Made by a program: the position numbers and the translations under genes | Shown here: positions 34,881-43,372 of the stretch, one piece after another | Layout: each line of letters opens with the position of its first letter | Position numbering within the stretch: the stretch's first letter is position 1 | Notes under the pieces: generated by a model | What the model saw: the letters and a program-made list of their open reading frames with translations, nothing else | What the model was told of the DNA's origin: nothing | Databases searched by the model: none | Source of the DNA: Frankia sp. RB7 | Lineage (GTDB): Bacteria > Pseudomonadota > Alphaproteobacteria > Rhizobiales > Xanthobacteraceae | Direction: 5' to 3' | Assembly (NCBI GenBank): GCA_030403585.1 | Contig: JAUEPE010000032.1 | Coordinates: forward strand, 1 to 64,000 | Length of the DNA: 64,000 nt

Positions 34881-36326
34881 TTACGGCGCCTTCGGCTTCT
34901 GCCTGAGGTAGAGATAGGTCGGCACAAGGCCGAGCGTGACGATCGCGACCATCACCCACCAGCCGCGCTGGAACGCCACGAGGCGCTCCGGCAAGGATGA
35001 AGGCGAGCCGATGATGGCGACGAAGATCGCGACGCCGACCGCGAGCGAGGCCTGGCGGATCATGTTGATCACGCCGGAGCCGGTCGCGAAGGACGACGGC
35101 GGCAGGCCTGCGGCGCTGACGCCCATCAGGGTCGGGAAGGTCAAGCCGACACCAATGCCGGTCGGGATCATGCCCATGATCACGAACGCCATGTTCGGCT
35201 CCGGACCGATCAGAGTCGCCCAGGCGATGAGGCCTGCCGCGAACACCGCAATGCCGGCGGTGACGACGGGCGCGGCGCCGAAACGCGCAATCAGGCGACC
35301 GGCAAACAGCAGCGAGGTGATCGGCACCATCAGCGGCCCCGGCGCGATCGCAAGCCCGGTCTGCAACGCCGACCATCCCCATGCCGTCTGCTCCCACAGA
35401 GCCACGGAGAGCAACATGGCGCCGAAGGCCGCCGAATAAGGCGCCATCACCAGGGCAGCCCCGGTGAAGGGACGGATGCGAAACAGCGCCGGATCGACAA
35501 AGGGATTTTCAGTGCGCAGGCAGCGCCAGACGAACAGCGCCAACAGGACGGCAGCGGCCGCAAAGCTGTAACCGATGGCCGGCGCGCGAAAGCCCCAGTC
35601 GCTGACCTTGACGATGGCGAAGACGAGCGCGCCGATGCCGCCCGTCACCAACGCCGCATCGAAGAATTTGGGCCGGGGCGCGTCATGACCTTCGATCTCC
35701 GGCAGCTTCCACCAGCCGATCACCATGGCGACGAGGCCGATCGGGACGTTGACGAAGAAGATCCAGCGCCAGTTGACCGCAACGAGGACGCCGCCGACGA
35801 CAGGTCCGAGTGCTGCGGCGAGGCCTCCGATCGCGGTCCAGGTTCGCACCGCGCCGCCGCGTTTCTCCGGCGCGAACACCGCCAGCAGCAGGCCGAGCGA
35901 GGTCGGCGTCATCAGCGCGGCGCCTGCGGCCTGCACGATGCGAAACGCGGTGAGCATGCCGACATTGTTGGCGGCGGCGCAGGCGGCGGACGCCACCGTA
36001 AAGAGGCCGACGCCGAGCAGGAAGCTGAGGTTTCTGCGATGACGCTCGGCCAGCCGCCCGAAGAACACCAGCAGGGCTGCATAGGCGATGGCGTAGCCGT
36101 TCAGCACCCACGACATGTCGTCGAGCGAGGCGCCCTTGAAGTCCTGCCCAATGCTGGGGAGCGCGACGTTGACGATGAAGAGGTCGAGATTGGCAAGGCA
36201 GATGCCGACGCAGACGATCGCCAGCACCAAGTTTGGCGACGTCGACGGACGGGCAGGCTTGGGCCGCAGCGAGAGATCGTCGAGCGGCACCGCACGGGCG
36301 AAGTTGCCGCGTTCAATATTGTTCAT
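34881..36326 (-). CDS. MFS efflux transporter, DHA2/EmrB type
   Basis: The 481-residue membrane protein has the MFS motif in NGYAIAYAALLVFFGRLAERHRRN near residue 80 and motif C-like GPVVGGVLVAVNWRWIFFVNVPIG near 165, with about 14 spans as in EmrB/QacA drug:proton antiporters. It is the second gene after the marR gene, 3 bases downstream, so the pair is probably an inducible efflux unit. The substrate is unknown; an aromatic compound would fit the region. Confidence 0.85.
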   Translation of the reverse strand: MNNIERGNFARAVPLDDLSLRPKPARPSTSPNLVLAIVCVGICLANLDLFIVNVALPSIGQDFKGASLDDMSWVLNGYAIAYAALLVFFGRLAERHRRNLSFLLGVGLFTVASAACAAANNVGMLTAFRIVQAAGAALMTPTSLGLLLAVFAPEKRGGAVRTWTAIGGLAAALGPVVGGVLVAVNWRWIFFVNVPIGLVAMVIGWWKLPEIEGHDAPRPKFFDAALVTGGIGALVFAIVKVSDWGFRAPAIGYSFAAAAVLLALFVWRCLRTENPFVDPALFRIRPFTGAALVMAPYSAAFGAMLLSVALWEQTAWGWSALQTGLAIAPGPLMVPITSLLFAGRLIARFGAAPVVTAGIAVFAAGLIAWATLIGPEPNMAFVIMGMIPTGIGVGLTFPTLMGVSAAGLPPSSFATGSGVINMIRQASLAVGVAIFVAIIGSPSSLPERLVAFQRGWWVMVAIVTLGLVPTYLYLRQKPKAP

Positions 36327-36329
36327 GGC

Positions 36330-36818
36330 TTATGCCTTTTGTTTCTGCAACTCAGCCCGCTCGGGGACCAGCGACGGATCCCCGGCAATGCCCACCAACT
36401 GGTTGCGCAGCTCGGCGGCGGCACGCTTGCCAAAACCGTCTTCGAATTTCTCCTGCGCCGCGAGCCAGAGCGGCCGTGCATCGGCCAGACGCGAACGTCC
36501 CGCCCGCGTCAGCTTGACCAGGCGGCTACGTCGATCGGCCTCATCGCGCTCCAGGGTGACGAGGCCGTCGCGCTGAAGCGGGCGCAAATTCTGGCCGATG
36601 GTGGACTGGTCCATGACCAGCGCCTCGGCGAGATCGCCGATCGCGGGCGCGGCGTCACCGCGTCGATGAATCTCGGTCAGCATCGCGAATTGCGTCGAAC
36701 GAAGGCCCGAGGGCTCCAGCGCGGCGTCGTAGAACAGCGTCATGTGGCGTGACGCCTTGCGCAGCGCCGCGCAATTGCAGCGATTCCGCTCCATGACAGG
36801 AAGCTCTTGCTCGGCCAT
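36330..36818 (-). CDS. MarR-family regulator of the adjacent MFS pump
   Basis: Starting at MAEQELPVM (36818) with GGGGGTGAG upstream, the product has 162 residues and a MarR winged helix: LRSTQFAMLTEIHRRG, LAEALVMDQSTIGQNLRPLQRDGLV and the DEADRRSRLVKLT wing. The N-terminus carries an unusual RNRCNC pair of cysteines. Palindromes at 36834-36869 upstream fit autoregulation. Confidence 0.86.
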   Translation of the reverse strand: MAEQELPVMERNRCNCAALRKASRHMTLFYDAALEPSGLRSTQFAMLTEIHRRGDAAPAIGDLAEALVMDQSTIGQNLRPLQRDGLVTLERDEADRRSRLVKLTRAGRSRLADARPLWLAAQEKFEDGFGKRAAAELRNQLVGIAGDPSLVPERAELQKQKA

Positions 36819-37202
36819 CTCACCCCCAATACCGGGATATCCCACTATATCCAAATAGAGGGGTATCCCGATATTTTCCCGGCGTCAACCCGAGAGGTCT
36901 CTCGGGCTTCGGCGGGGACACGCCTCACACCCCTGTGAGACGACTTCGTCAGCGCAGTTCCGACGACATCACGCCGGTCCCGAACGAAGCCGTTTTCCTG
37001 AAGCCGCGAAAACGGCCGGAAGGACGCGAGGGCTATCGTTGCGCCGGATGATCAACAATGGAGTTCGATCATGTTGGGTCAATTGTTCAGCCTGATCTAC
37101 CGCCTGTCCTGCCGGACCACTCTGGTCGAGATCGGGCTGCATCGCCTCACCCGCTGACGGCAAGTCAGGTCAGATGGATTGACCAAACAGAAGGAGGTTT
37201 CG
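36819..37202. other. 384-bp gap with MarR operator and a possible 28-codon ORF
   Basis: GGGATATCCC (36834-36843) is a perfect palindrome and GGGTATCCC (36861-36869) is a near copy; together they look like the operator of the MarR gene. CCCGAGAG (36889-36896) and CTCTCGGG (36899-36906) form a tight hairpin. A small ORF at 37071-37157 is listed separately. Confidence 0.5.
37071..37157 (+). CDS. Possible 28-residue small protein
   Basis: ATG at 37071 with GGAG at 37060-37063 opens a 28-codon frame. The product would be amphipathic and basic, beginning MLGQLFSLIYRLS and ending IGLHRLTR. It lies 45 bases upstream of a secreted Ala/Thr/Pro-rich protein on the same strand. Chance cannot be excluded at this length. 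Confidence 0.3.
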   Translation: MLGQLFSLIYRLSCRTTLVEIGLHRLTR

Positions 37203-37556
37203 ATGCGCAAGCTGATCCTGATCGCGGCGATATCATTGCTGGCGGGCCAGGCTTATGCCGGCGGTTCGCGCAGCTTGAGCCTCGCTGGGACCAATGCGAG
37301 CCAGGCGACCGAGCAGCCGGCAACCACGGCTCCGCCGCAAGCCACACAGGCTCCGACCGCAACGTCGCCGGCGAATGTGCAGACGGCGACCACGACGCAG
37401 GCTTCAACGCCGCCGGCGGCACAAGCGCAAACCGCGATAGCGCCGGCGGCAACGCCCGCGCGGCCGACCGCGGAAACGGCCAAGCCGAAGCACCGCGAAT
37501 CGTCCACCGAAGCGCGCGTGATCCGCGAACTGCATCGGCACGGGATTTATTGGTGA
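37203..37556 (+). CDS. Secreted Ala/Thr/Pro/Gln-rich hypothetical protein
   Basis: The ATG at 37203 has a strong AAGGAGG six bases upstream and gives 117 residues. A signal peptide (about 1-19, GQAYA-GG) is followed by a low-complexity Ala/Thr/Pro/Gln stretch (about 30-90) and a basic end, TEARVIRELHRHGIYW. No domain is recognised. The conserved-looking C-terminal HRHGIYW tail is a common feature of short alphaproteobacterial secreted proteins I cannot name. Confidence 0.7.
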   Translation: MRKLILIAAISLLAGQAYAGGSRSLSLAGTNASQATEQPATTAPPQATQAPTATSPANVQTATTTQASTPPAAQAQTAIAPAATPARPTAETAKPKHRESSTEARVIRELHRHGIYW

Positions 37557-37575
37557 GAGGCTCCGGCTCTCTCTC

Positions 37576-37692
37576 CGTCAATGCGAGGAGCCCGCGACAA
37601 AATTGCAAAGCAATTTTGCGCTGGTGCGACGAAGCAATCCAGACAGCCTCCGCTGAGGGATTCTGGATTGCTTTGCTTTGCTCGTAATGACG
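37576..37692. repeat. Palindromic repeat, copy 2 of the GCAATCCAG family
   Basis: It runs from CGTCAATGCGAG to CTCGTAATGACG and keeps GCAATCCAG/CTGGATTGC inside, like the block at 33293. An extra hairpin CAAAATTG-N5-CAATTTTG lies within (about 37598-37618). It separates the secreted-protein gene from the convergent ABC operon. Confidence 0.75.
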
Positions 37693-37708
37693 AGGCGAGA
37701 GCGGGAAC

Positions 37709-38422
37709 TCAAATCCCCAAATACTTATGCTGCAGATCCGGCTCGGCCATCAGCTCATCCGACGTGCCGCTCCACACGGTCTTGCCGCGCTCGATGATGA
37801 AGTGGCGGTCGCAGATGCGGGCGAGGTGGTCGACGTTCTTGTCGACGACCAGGATCGACTGTCCGCGGCTCTTCAGGAGCGACAGGCAGTTCCAGATCTC
37901 CTCACGAATCAGCGGCGCCAGCCCCTCGGTCGCTTCATCCAGGATTAGGAGCTTTGGATTGGTCATCAGCGCGCGGCCGATGGCGAGCATCTGCTGCTCG
38001 CCGCCGGAGAGCTGGTTGCCCATGTTGGCGGCGCGCTCGGCAAGGCGCGGGAACAGCACGTAGATCGCAGCGAGCGTCCAGGGATTGGCGCTGTTGAAGC
38101 GATCGGCCGCGGCCGCGACCAGATTTTCGCGCACGGTGAGGTTCGGAAAAATCTGGCGGCCTTCGGGCACGAGACCAATCCCGAGCTTGGCGATCCGGTA
38201 CGACGGAAGCTGCCGCACTTCTGTATCCGCAAAGCGGATGCTGCCGGCGCGCGCCGGCGTCAGGCCCATGATCGTGCGGATCGTGGTGGTCTTGCCCATG
38301 CCGTTGCGGCCCATCAGCGAGACCATCTCGCCGGGCTTGATCGATAGCGACAGGCCGAACAGCACCTGGCTGAGGCCGTAGCAGGTCTCGATGCCGTCGA
38401 CGTCGAGCAGCGTATCAGACAT
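37709..38422 (-). CDS. ABC transporter ATP-binding protein, LivF type
   Basis: The 237-residue ATPase has Walker A GRNGMGKTT (about 38-46), signature LSGGEQQML and Walker B LLILDEATEGLAP, with the LivF-type LVPEGRQIFPNLTVRENL stretch. It is the fourth gene of a LivHMGF-type operon (livH 41036 to this gene) and overlaps the LivG-type gene by eight bases. HAAT-family importers carry amino acids, or in these bacteria benzoate and other aromatic acids. Confidence 0.9.
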   Translation of the reverse strand: MSDTLLDVDGIETCYGLSQVLFGLSLSIKPGEMVSLMGRNGMGKTTTIRTIMGLTPARAGSIRFADTEVRQLPSYRIAKLGIGLVPEGRQIFPNLTVRENLVAAAADRFNSANPWTLAAIYVLFPRLAERAANMGNQLSGGEQQMLAIGRALMTNPKLLILDEATEGLAPLIREEIWNCLSLLKSRGQSILVVDKNVDHLARICDRHFIIERGKTVWSGTSDELMAEPDLQHKYLGI

Positions 38423-39182
38423 GGTGCGTCACCACGTGCTGGTCGCCGAGATAGGCGCGCTTGACGTCATCGTTGGCGCGGATCGCGGCGGGATCGCCGG
38501 AGGCGATGACGCGGCCATAGACCAGCACCGAGATGCGGTCGGCGAGCGCGAACACCGCCGGCATGTCGTGCTCGACCAGCACGATCGAGACCTCTTTGCG
38601 CAGCTCCTGGAGCAGCTTCACCATGCGTTGGGACTCGGTGACGCCGAGGCCTGCCATCGGTTCATCGAGCAGCAAAAGTTTCGGTTTACTCGCGAGTGCG
38701 ACTGCAAGCTCGAGCTCACGCCGTTCGCCATGGCTGAGCCTGTTCACCACGACGTCGGCACGATGCAACAGGCCGACGCGGTCGAGCGCGGCATGCGCGG
38801 TGTCGCGCAGGCCTTTTTCTTTCCGCGCATTGGCGAAGAAGCGGAACGAGTGGCCCGCATGCGCCTGCGCCGCCAGCGCGACATTGTCCGCGGCGGTGAA
38901 GTCGAACAGCAGCGAGGTGATCTGGAACGAACGTGCAAGACCCAGCGCGCAGCGGCGATAGGCCGGCAGATAGGTGATGTCGCGCCCACCCAGCGAGACG
39001 CTGCCGGAATGCGGCTCGAGATGCCCCGTGAGCTGGCTGATGAGCGTGGTCTTGCCGGCGCCGTTCGGGCCGATGATGGCGTGCAGCTCGCCCGCGGCAA
39101 CGTCCAACGAGACGTTATCCGTCGCGGTGATGCCGCCGAAACGGCGCACCAGATTTTCGACGCGGAGCAGCGGTTCAGCCAC
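38415..39182 (-). CDS. ABC transporter ATP-binding protein, LivG type
   Basis: A GTG at 39182 with GGGAGG upstream is the probable start (255 residues; an ATG at 39218 lies inside the permease gene). Walker A is GPNGAGKTT, the signature LSHGERRELELAVAL, Walker B KLLLLDEPMAGL. The first gene half includes LARSFQITSLLFDFTAADN, typical of LivG. The signature Ser-His in place of Ser-Gly is seen in aromatic-acid importers of this family. Confidence 0.88.
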   Translation of the reverse strand: MAEPLLRVENLVRRFGGITATDNVSLDVAAGELHAIIGPNGAGKTTLISQLTGHLEPHSGSVSLGGRDITYLPAYRRCALGLARSFQITSLLFDFTAADNVALAAQAHAGHSFRFFANARKEKGLRDTAHAALDRVGLLHRADVVVNRLSHGERRELELAVALASKPKLLLLDEPMAGLGVTESQRMVKLLQELRKEVSIVLVEHDMPAVFALADRISVLVYGRVIASGDPAAIRANDDVKRAYLGDQHVVTHHV

Positions 39183-40119
39183 GATTGAGCCTCCCCAGCA
39201 GGCCCATGATGCCGCCACGACCGAACAGCACGATCAGCAGCAGCAGCGGGCCCATGATCAGCGCCCAATATTCGGTGATCTGCGACAGAAACTCCTCCAG
39301 CAGCAGATAGACCACTGCGCCCATGACAGGGCCGAACAGCGTGCCCATGCCGCCCAGGATCACCATCACCATGAGGTCGCCGGAGCGGGTCCAGTACATC
39401 ACGGCCGGGCTGACGAAATCGGTGTTGTTGGCGAGCAGCGCGCCGGCAAGGCCGCACATCATGCCGGAAATGACGAAGCAGACCAGCTGGTAGCGTTTTG
39501 CCGGGAAGCCGATCGCCTGCATGCGCTGCTCGTTGGAACGCAGGCCCTGCACGACCAGGCCGAAGCGGGAATTGACGATGCGCCAGATCAGGAAGATCAC
39601 CGCGAACAGGCAGGTCAGGCAGAGATAATAGAACTGCGTGCGGTTCGACAGGTTGATCAGGCCGGAGAAGTCGCTGCGCTTGTAGACGGTCAAGCCGTCA
39701 TCGCCGCCATAACGTGCGAGGCCCGAGGCGACGTAATAGGCCATCTGCGCGAAGGCGAGCGTGATCATGATGAAATAGACGCCGCGGGTGCGCAGAGAGA
39801 GCGCGCCGATCACCAGCGCATAGATCGCAGATGCCGCGATCGCGACGGGAAACTGGATGAAGCCGGAGCCCACGCCTTCCTGCGCCAGCATGCCGACGGC
39901 GTAACCGCCGATGCCGAGATAGGCGGCGTGGCCAAAACTCATCATGCCGCCAAACCCCATGATGAGGTTGAGGCTCGCCGCCGCCAGCGCCAGGATGACG
40001 ATGCGGGTGAACAGCGTCATGATGAAGATGTTGCCGGACAGGTACGAATAGAGCGGCAGCAGCACGAGGCCCACCAGCATCAGGGCCGTGACGGCCTTGC
40101 TCACCGAGAAAGCTTTCAT
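39175..40119 (-). CDS. ABC transporter permease, LivM type
   Basis: The 314-residue permease has about eight to ten membrane spans and the LivM motifs LNLIMGFGGMMSFGHAAYLGIGGYA (near 53) and GFPAKRYQLVCFVISGMMCGLAGALL (near 215). It ends eight bases into the LivG-type gene and starts four bases before the LivH-type stop, so it is translationally coupled on both sides. Confidence 0.92.
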   Translation of the reverse strand: MKAFSVSKAVTALMLVGLVLLPLYSYLSGNIFIMTLFTRIVILALAAASLNLIMGFGGMMSFGHAAYLGIGGYAVGMLAQEGVGSGFIQFPVAIAASAIYALVIGALSLRTRGVYFIMITLAFAQMAYYVASGLARYGGDDGLTVYKRSDFSGLINLSNRTQFYYLCLTCLFAVIFLIWRIVNSRFGLVVQGLRSNEQRMQAIGFPAKRYQLVCFVISGMMCGLAGALLANNTDFVSPAVMYWTRSGDLMVMVILGGMGTLFGPVMGAVVYLLLEEFLSQITEYWALIMGPLLLLIVLFGRGGIMGLLGRLNRG

Positions 40120-41036
40120 CGACGGTTGGCCGGAAACAGCCCCTCCGGCCGCACCACCAGCACGATCGCCATCAGCAGGTAGATCAGCATGGACGAGAGC
40201 GCGGGTGCGGCGGTGGAGGCAGCGGCGCCACTCAACACCTGCCGCAGCAGATTGGGCAGGAAGGCGCGGCCGAGCGTGTCGATCATGCCGACGAAGATCG
40301 CAGCGAGGAACGCGCCGCGGATCGAGCCGATGCCGCCGATCACGATGATGACGAAGGCAAGGATGAGGATGTTCTCACCCATGCCGATCTGCACGGTGAG
40401 GATCGGCGCCTGCATCATGCCGGCCAGCCCTGCGAGCGCCGCGCCGAGCCCGAACACCAGCGTGTAGAGCAGCTTGATGTTGATGCCGAGCGCACCGATC
40501 ATCTCGCGGTTGGAGGCGCCGGCGCGGATCAGCATGCCGATGCGGGTGCGCATCACGCCGAGATAGAGCAACAGCGCCACCAGCAGCGCGACGACGATGA
40601 TGGCGAGGCGGTACGCCGGATAGTGAATGCCCGGCAGGATCGGCACCGGCACCGTGAGCCAGGCCGGCAGCGGCAGCGCCAGGCCCGCCGGGCCCCAGAT
40701 CAGCCGCACGGCTTCATTGAAGAACAGGATCAGGCCGAAGGTCGCGAGCACGTGGTCGAGATGGTCGCGCCCATAGAGATGCCGCAGCGCCGACATTTCG
40801 AGCACGATGCCGAGCACGAGAGTAGCACCCAACGCCAGCAGCGCGCCGAGCAGGAAGCTGCCGGTCCACGCCGCGAAGGTCGCGGCGAAATAGGCGCCCA
40901 TCATGTAGAGCGAGCCGTGCGCGAGGTTGACGAGATCCATGATCCCGAACACCAGCGTCAGGCCGGCGGCGAGCAGGAACAGCAGCATGCCGAACTGCAA
41001 TCCGTTCAAGAACTGTTCGACGACGAGCAGCATCAA
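40116..41036 (-). CDS. ABC transporter permease, LivH type
   Basis: The 306-residue permease has the LivH pattern QFGMLLFLLAAGLTLVFGIMDLVNLAHGSLYMMGAY near residue 14 and an EAA-like loop RAGASNREMIGALGIN near 172. It is the first gene of the operon. No substrate-binding protein gene precedes it, which is unusual; two unlinked binding-protein genes occur at 53.2 and 56.2 kb. BoxR-like repeats lie 141 bp upstream. Confidence 0.91.
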   Translation of the reverse strand: MMLLVVEQFLNGLQFGMLLFLLAAGLTLVFGIMDLVNLAHGSLYMMGAYFAATFAAWTGSFLLGALLALGATLVLGIVLEMSALRHLYGRDHLDHVLATFGLILFFNEAVRLIWGPAGLALPLPAWLTVPVPILPGIHYPAYRLAIIVVALLVALLLYLGVMRTRIGMLIRAGASNREMIGALGINIKLLYTLVFGLGAALAGLAGMMQAPILTVQIGMGENILILAFVIIVIGGIGSIRGAFLAAIFVGMIDTLGRAFLPNLLRQVLSGAAASTAAPALSSMLIYLLMAIVLVVRPEGLFPANRR

Positions 41037-41176
41037 AACTCTTTCAGGCGCATACGGACGCGCGCCGATGTTCGAACACAGTCGCCATCAGTGAAAGAGC
41101 TCCCCCTGCCTCTACAAGGCGGAAAAATGGGTAATGGCAGTATCGTTCCGAGGCAAGAGCGATTCCGCGCCAGACA

Positions 41177-41200
41177 TGCACTTTGTTGCATGCCGGTGCA
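41177..41200 (-). promoter_or_regulatory. Triple TGCA operator upstream of the LivHMGF-type operon
   Basis: TGCA occurs at 41177, 41187 and 41197, each pair separated by six bases, so all three face the same side of the helix. The left 14 bases differ from the boxC site at 25324 in one position. BoxR is the obvious candidate binder, which would make this a benzoate-induced transporter. Confidence 0.7.
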
Positions 41201-41334
41201 TGCGATCAAAATCAGGCCAACCCGGCCTTGCAAGAAGACTGCCGCGCAGGGTGGGTCAGCCTGCCGCACCCAAACGATCACCCTCCCCCGGTTGCCGGGG
41301 AGGGGGTGCGCGGCTTGTCGGAATGAAGATATTT

Positions 41335-41553
41335 CTAGTGCGACGTGATCTGGCGGGGGAGATCATCCGGCTCGCTGAGTTCGTTGTTGGCCGTCGAGGC
41401 CTCCAGCGCCGCCATCCGGAACAGGTAGGCGAGCGTCGCCAACCCGGTGTCTTCGGCCATCTGCGCCAGCTCGAGCGCCATGTCGGACATGTAGCCGAGA
41501 TTCTCGTCCTTGGTTTGCGCCATGATCTGGCTGTCTCGCATCAGGTTCGACAT
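41335..41553 (-). CDS. 72-residue protein downstream of the AHL synthase
   Basis: The ATG at 41553 comes one base after the synthase stop (TGA-G-ATG), so it is co-translated. The helical product (MSNLMRDSQIMAQ...) is rich in Met, Leu and Glu with an amphipathic core LALELAQMAED-like segment and a polar tail. I do not recognise it. A role in quorum sensing is suggested only by position. Confidence 0.65.
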   Translation of the reverse strand: MSNLMRDSQIMAQTKDENLGYMSDMALELAQMAEDTGLATLAYLFRMAALEASTANNELSEPDDLPRQITSH

Positions 41554-41554
41554 C

Positions 41555-42214
41555 TCAGGCGCTCTTTCGTTGGGCGGCGGTGCGGCCGCAGAGGTTGGCA
41601 CGGGCGATGCAGTCGAGACGCGGTCCGTCCTGCTGGACGAGGCTCTTCACCCCGATCCGGTCGCGCACGACGTTGAGTGATTCCTGGCGGATCTCGATGG
41701 TCGCGGCCATGGTCCAGGAGTCCTCGACCAGCGCCGGCAATCCGAGCGGCGTGACGACGAAGCCGATGTCGTGGAAGCGAGGCAGCCACCACGTCTCCAT
41801 GACGAGGCACAACCGCTCGATGCCCTGGTCGAGGCAGAACTCCTGCGCCGCCGCCATCAGTTGCAGATTGAACGCGCCGTCGCGACGCTCGCGCGTCACG
41901 AAGAAGCGCGACCATTCCCAGATCTGCGGATCGACCGGGCAGCCTCGCACCGCGGCGAGATGGGGGAAGACCTCGCTCATCATGGTCGGCTTGGTGGTCG
42001 GATACAGGCGGGAGCCGCCGAGCACGCGGCGGTTCTCGAGAGCCAGCAAATAGATCGCGTCCTCGTTGTCATAGACGTCGATCTCGCGGCTGTCGGGCTT
42101 GCGCAGCCCCTCCCATTTCCGTTCTTCGACGAAAATCTCGTGGCGTACCCGGAAATGCTGCTCGAGGACGTCTTCGTAGAGGTGCCGGTTCTCGGCAGAA
42201 ATGACATGAATCAT
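41555..42214 (-). CDS. bjaI: Acyl-homoserine-lactone synthase, BjaI/BraI-like
   Basis: The start MIHVISAEN (42214) has GGGGGAA upstream and matches the BjaI N-terminus; an ATG at 42226 is less likely. The 219-residue LuxI protein has the family residues in FRVRHEIFVEERKW (about 22-35), ENRRVLGGSRL and WEWSRFFV. BjaI and BraI of Bradyrhizobium use CoA thioesters (isovaleryl- and cinnamoyl-CoA) instead of acyl-ACP, so a branched or aryl homoserine lactone is likely. A lux box lies 59 bp upstream. Confidence 0.88.
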   Translation of the reverse strand: MIHVISAENRHLYEDVLEQHFRVRHEIFVEERKWEGLRKPDSREIDVYDNEDAIYLLALENRRVLGGSRLYPTTKPTMMSEVFPHLAAVRGCPVDPQIWEWSRFFVTRERRDGAFNLQLMAAAQEFCLDQGIERLCLVMETWWLPRFHDIGFVVTPLGLPALVEDSWTMAATIEIRQESLNVVRDRIGVKSLVQQDGPRLDCIARANLCGRTAAQRKSA

Positions 42215-42272
42215 GAATTCCCCCATGGCTTGAAATGGGGGCAGCGTCAGCGAAAACGGCCAGACCTACCAT

Positions 42273-42286
42273 TGGGAAATTTCCCA
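42273..42286. promoter_or_regulatory. lux-type box, 14-bp palindrome
   Basis: TGGGAAATTTCCCA is a perfect palindrome, extended by CCTAC on the left and TAGG on the right. It sits between the receptor stop codon and the synthase start, where LuxR-type activators bind to drive autoinduction. Confidence 0.75.
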
Positions 42287-42299
42287 GTAGGCGAAGGTT

Positions 42300-43028
42300 T
42301 CAGGGATTGATGATTCTTTGGCGGATCGCGATCGCGACCGCATGCGTCCGGTTGACGGCGCCGAGCTTGCGCGCAGCGGTTGCAAGATGCTCTTCCGCGG
42401 TGCGCTGTGTAATGTTCAGGATCTCGCCGATCTCCCAGGCGGACTTGCCCTGCGACGCCCAGGCGATCACTTCCCGCTCGCGCGGGGTCAGGCGCGCCGA
42501 CGGATGCGGCGACGGCGCGAGCAGACGGCGAATGTGGTCGAAGCCGTACATCGCGATCAAATGCAGGGCCGGCTTGCTGCGGGCATTGAGATCGAGATGA
42601 ACCCCGCCGAGCGAGACGCCGGCCTCATAACCGGTCAAGCCGTGGATCGGCACGACGAAACCGCGCGACATGCGGAAATCGGCGGCGCGCCGCATCACCT
42701 CCACCGCGCCCGGCTCCTGCTCCGCATCATAAGGCGCTTCCGACCATTCGAACGGGTTGACCGTCTGGCGGCACTTCCTGATCACGGGATCGACGCGGTC
42801 GTAGCTCTTTTCGGTGTAGAGGCTGAACCACTCCGCCGGCCACTTCTTGGCCAGCACCATCTGGGAAAAGCGCTGATCGGGATTCGGCAATCCGGTGACG
42901 ATGATGTGCTCGAAGCCATAGCGGCCGAACGCGAGCGCGAGGGCGTCCATGGCGTCAGGAACCTTGCGATAGGCTCCCAGCCCTTCGATGAAGTCCAGCG
43001 CTTCCCGGCCATAATCCACGGCGGACAT
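42300..43028 (-). CDS. bjaR: LuxR-family AHL receptor, BjaR-like
   Basis: Starting at MSAVDYGREA (43028), the 242-residue protein has an autoinducer-binding domain (about 15-165, with WFSLYTEKSYDRVDPV carrying the conserved Trp/Tyr/Asp set) and a C-terminal LuxR HTH: LTPREREVIAWASQGKSAWEIGEILNITQRTAEEH. It is directly upstream of the synthase on the same strand. The frame is open to 43085 but lacks a ribosome binding site there. Confidence 0.9.
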   Translation of the reverse strand: MSAVDYGREALDFIEGLGAYRKVPDAMDALALAFGRYGFEHIIVTGLPNPDQRFSQMVLAKKWPAEWFSLYTEKSYDRVDPVIRKCRQTVNPFEWSEAPYDAEQEPGAVEVMRRAADFRMSRGFVVPIHGLTGYEAGVSLGGVHLDLNARSKPALHLIAMYGFDHIRRLLAPSPHPSARLTPREREVIAWASQGKSAWEIGEILNITQRTAEEHLATAARKLGAVNRTHAVAIAIRQRIINP

Positions 43029-43195
43029 CGGTGCGTTCCCTGACCCTCGCCGTTCCGTATAGCACGTCTTTGGGGACCGCCTCAATTCACCGCGCCCGTA
43101 ATTTCCCGGCGTGGCACCGGCACCGAAGATTTAATCTACTTGTGGAGGAAGTGACGTCAAGTTACACCTATGGCGTCTAGAGCGGGAAAGCCACG

Positions 43196-43372
43196 ATGGA
43201 AGATGAGAACATCGCGCTCAACAGCGTGCTCGGCCTGGAATTGAACCGCGTGTTTTTCGCCGTGCGCGACACGGCCAACAAGCAGAAGATCATCGAGTTC
43301 GCGCGCGACGTGCTGCAAAGCGAGCGCCCCAAGCTCGTCGACAGTGCCTCACCGGAAAATCCTGCGAGATAG
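43196..43372 (+). CDS. 58-residue hypothetical protein
   Basis: This frame encodes 58 residues, MEDENIALNSVLGLELN followed by RVFFAVRDTANKQ, with alternating hydrophobic and charged positions that suggest two helices. Codon third positions are strongly GC as in neighbouring genes, and start and stop are clean. It lies between the divergent LuxR gene and the LysR gene. No family is recognised. Confidence 0.55.
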   Translation: MEDENIALNSVLGLELNRVFFAVRDTANKQKIIEFARDVLQSERPKLVDSASPENPAR

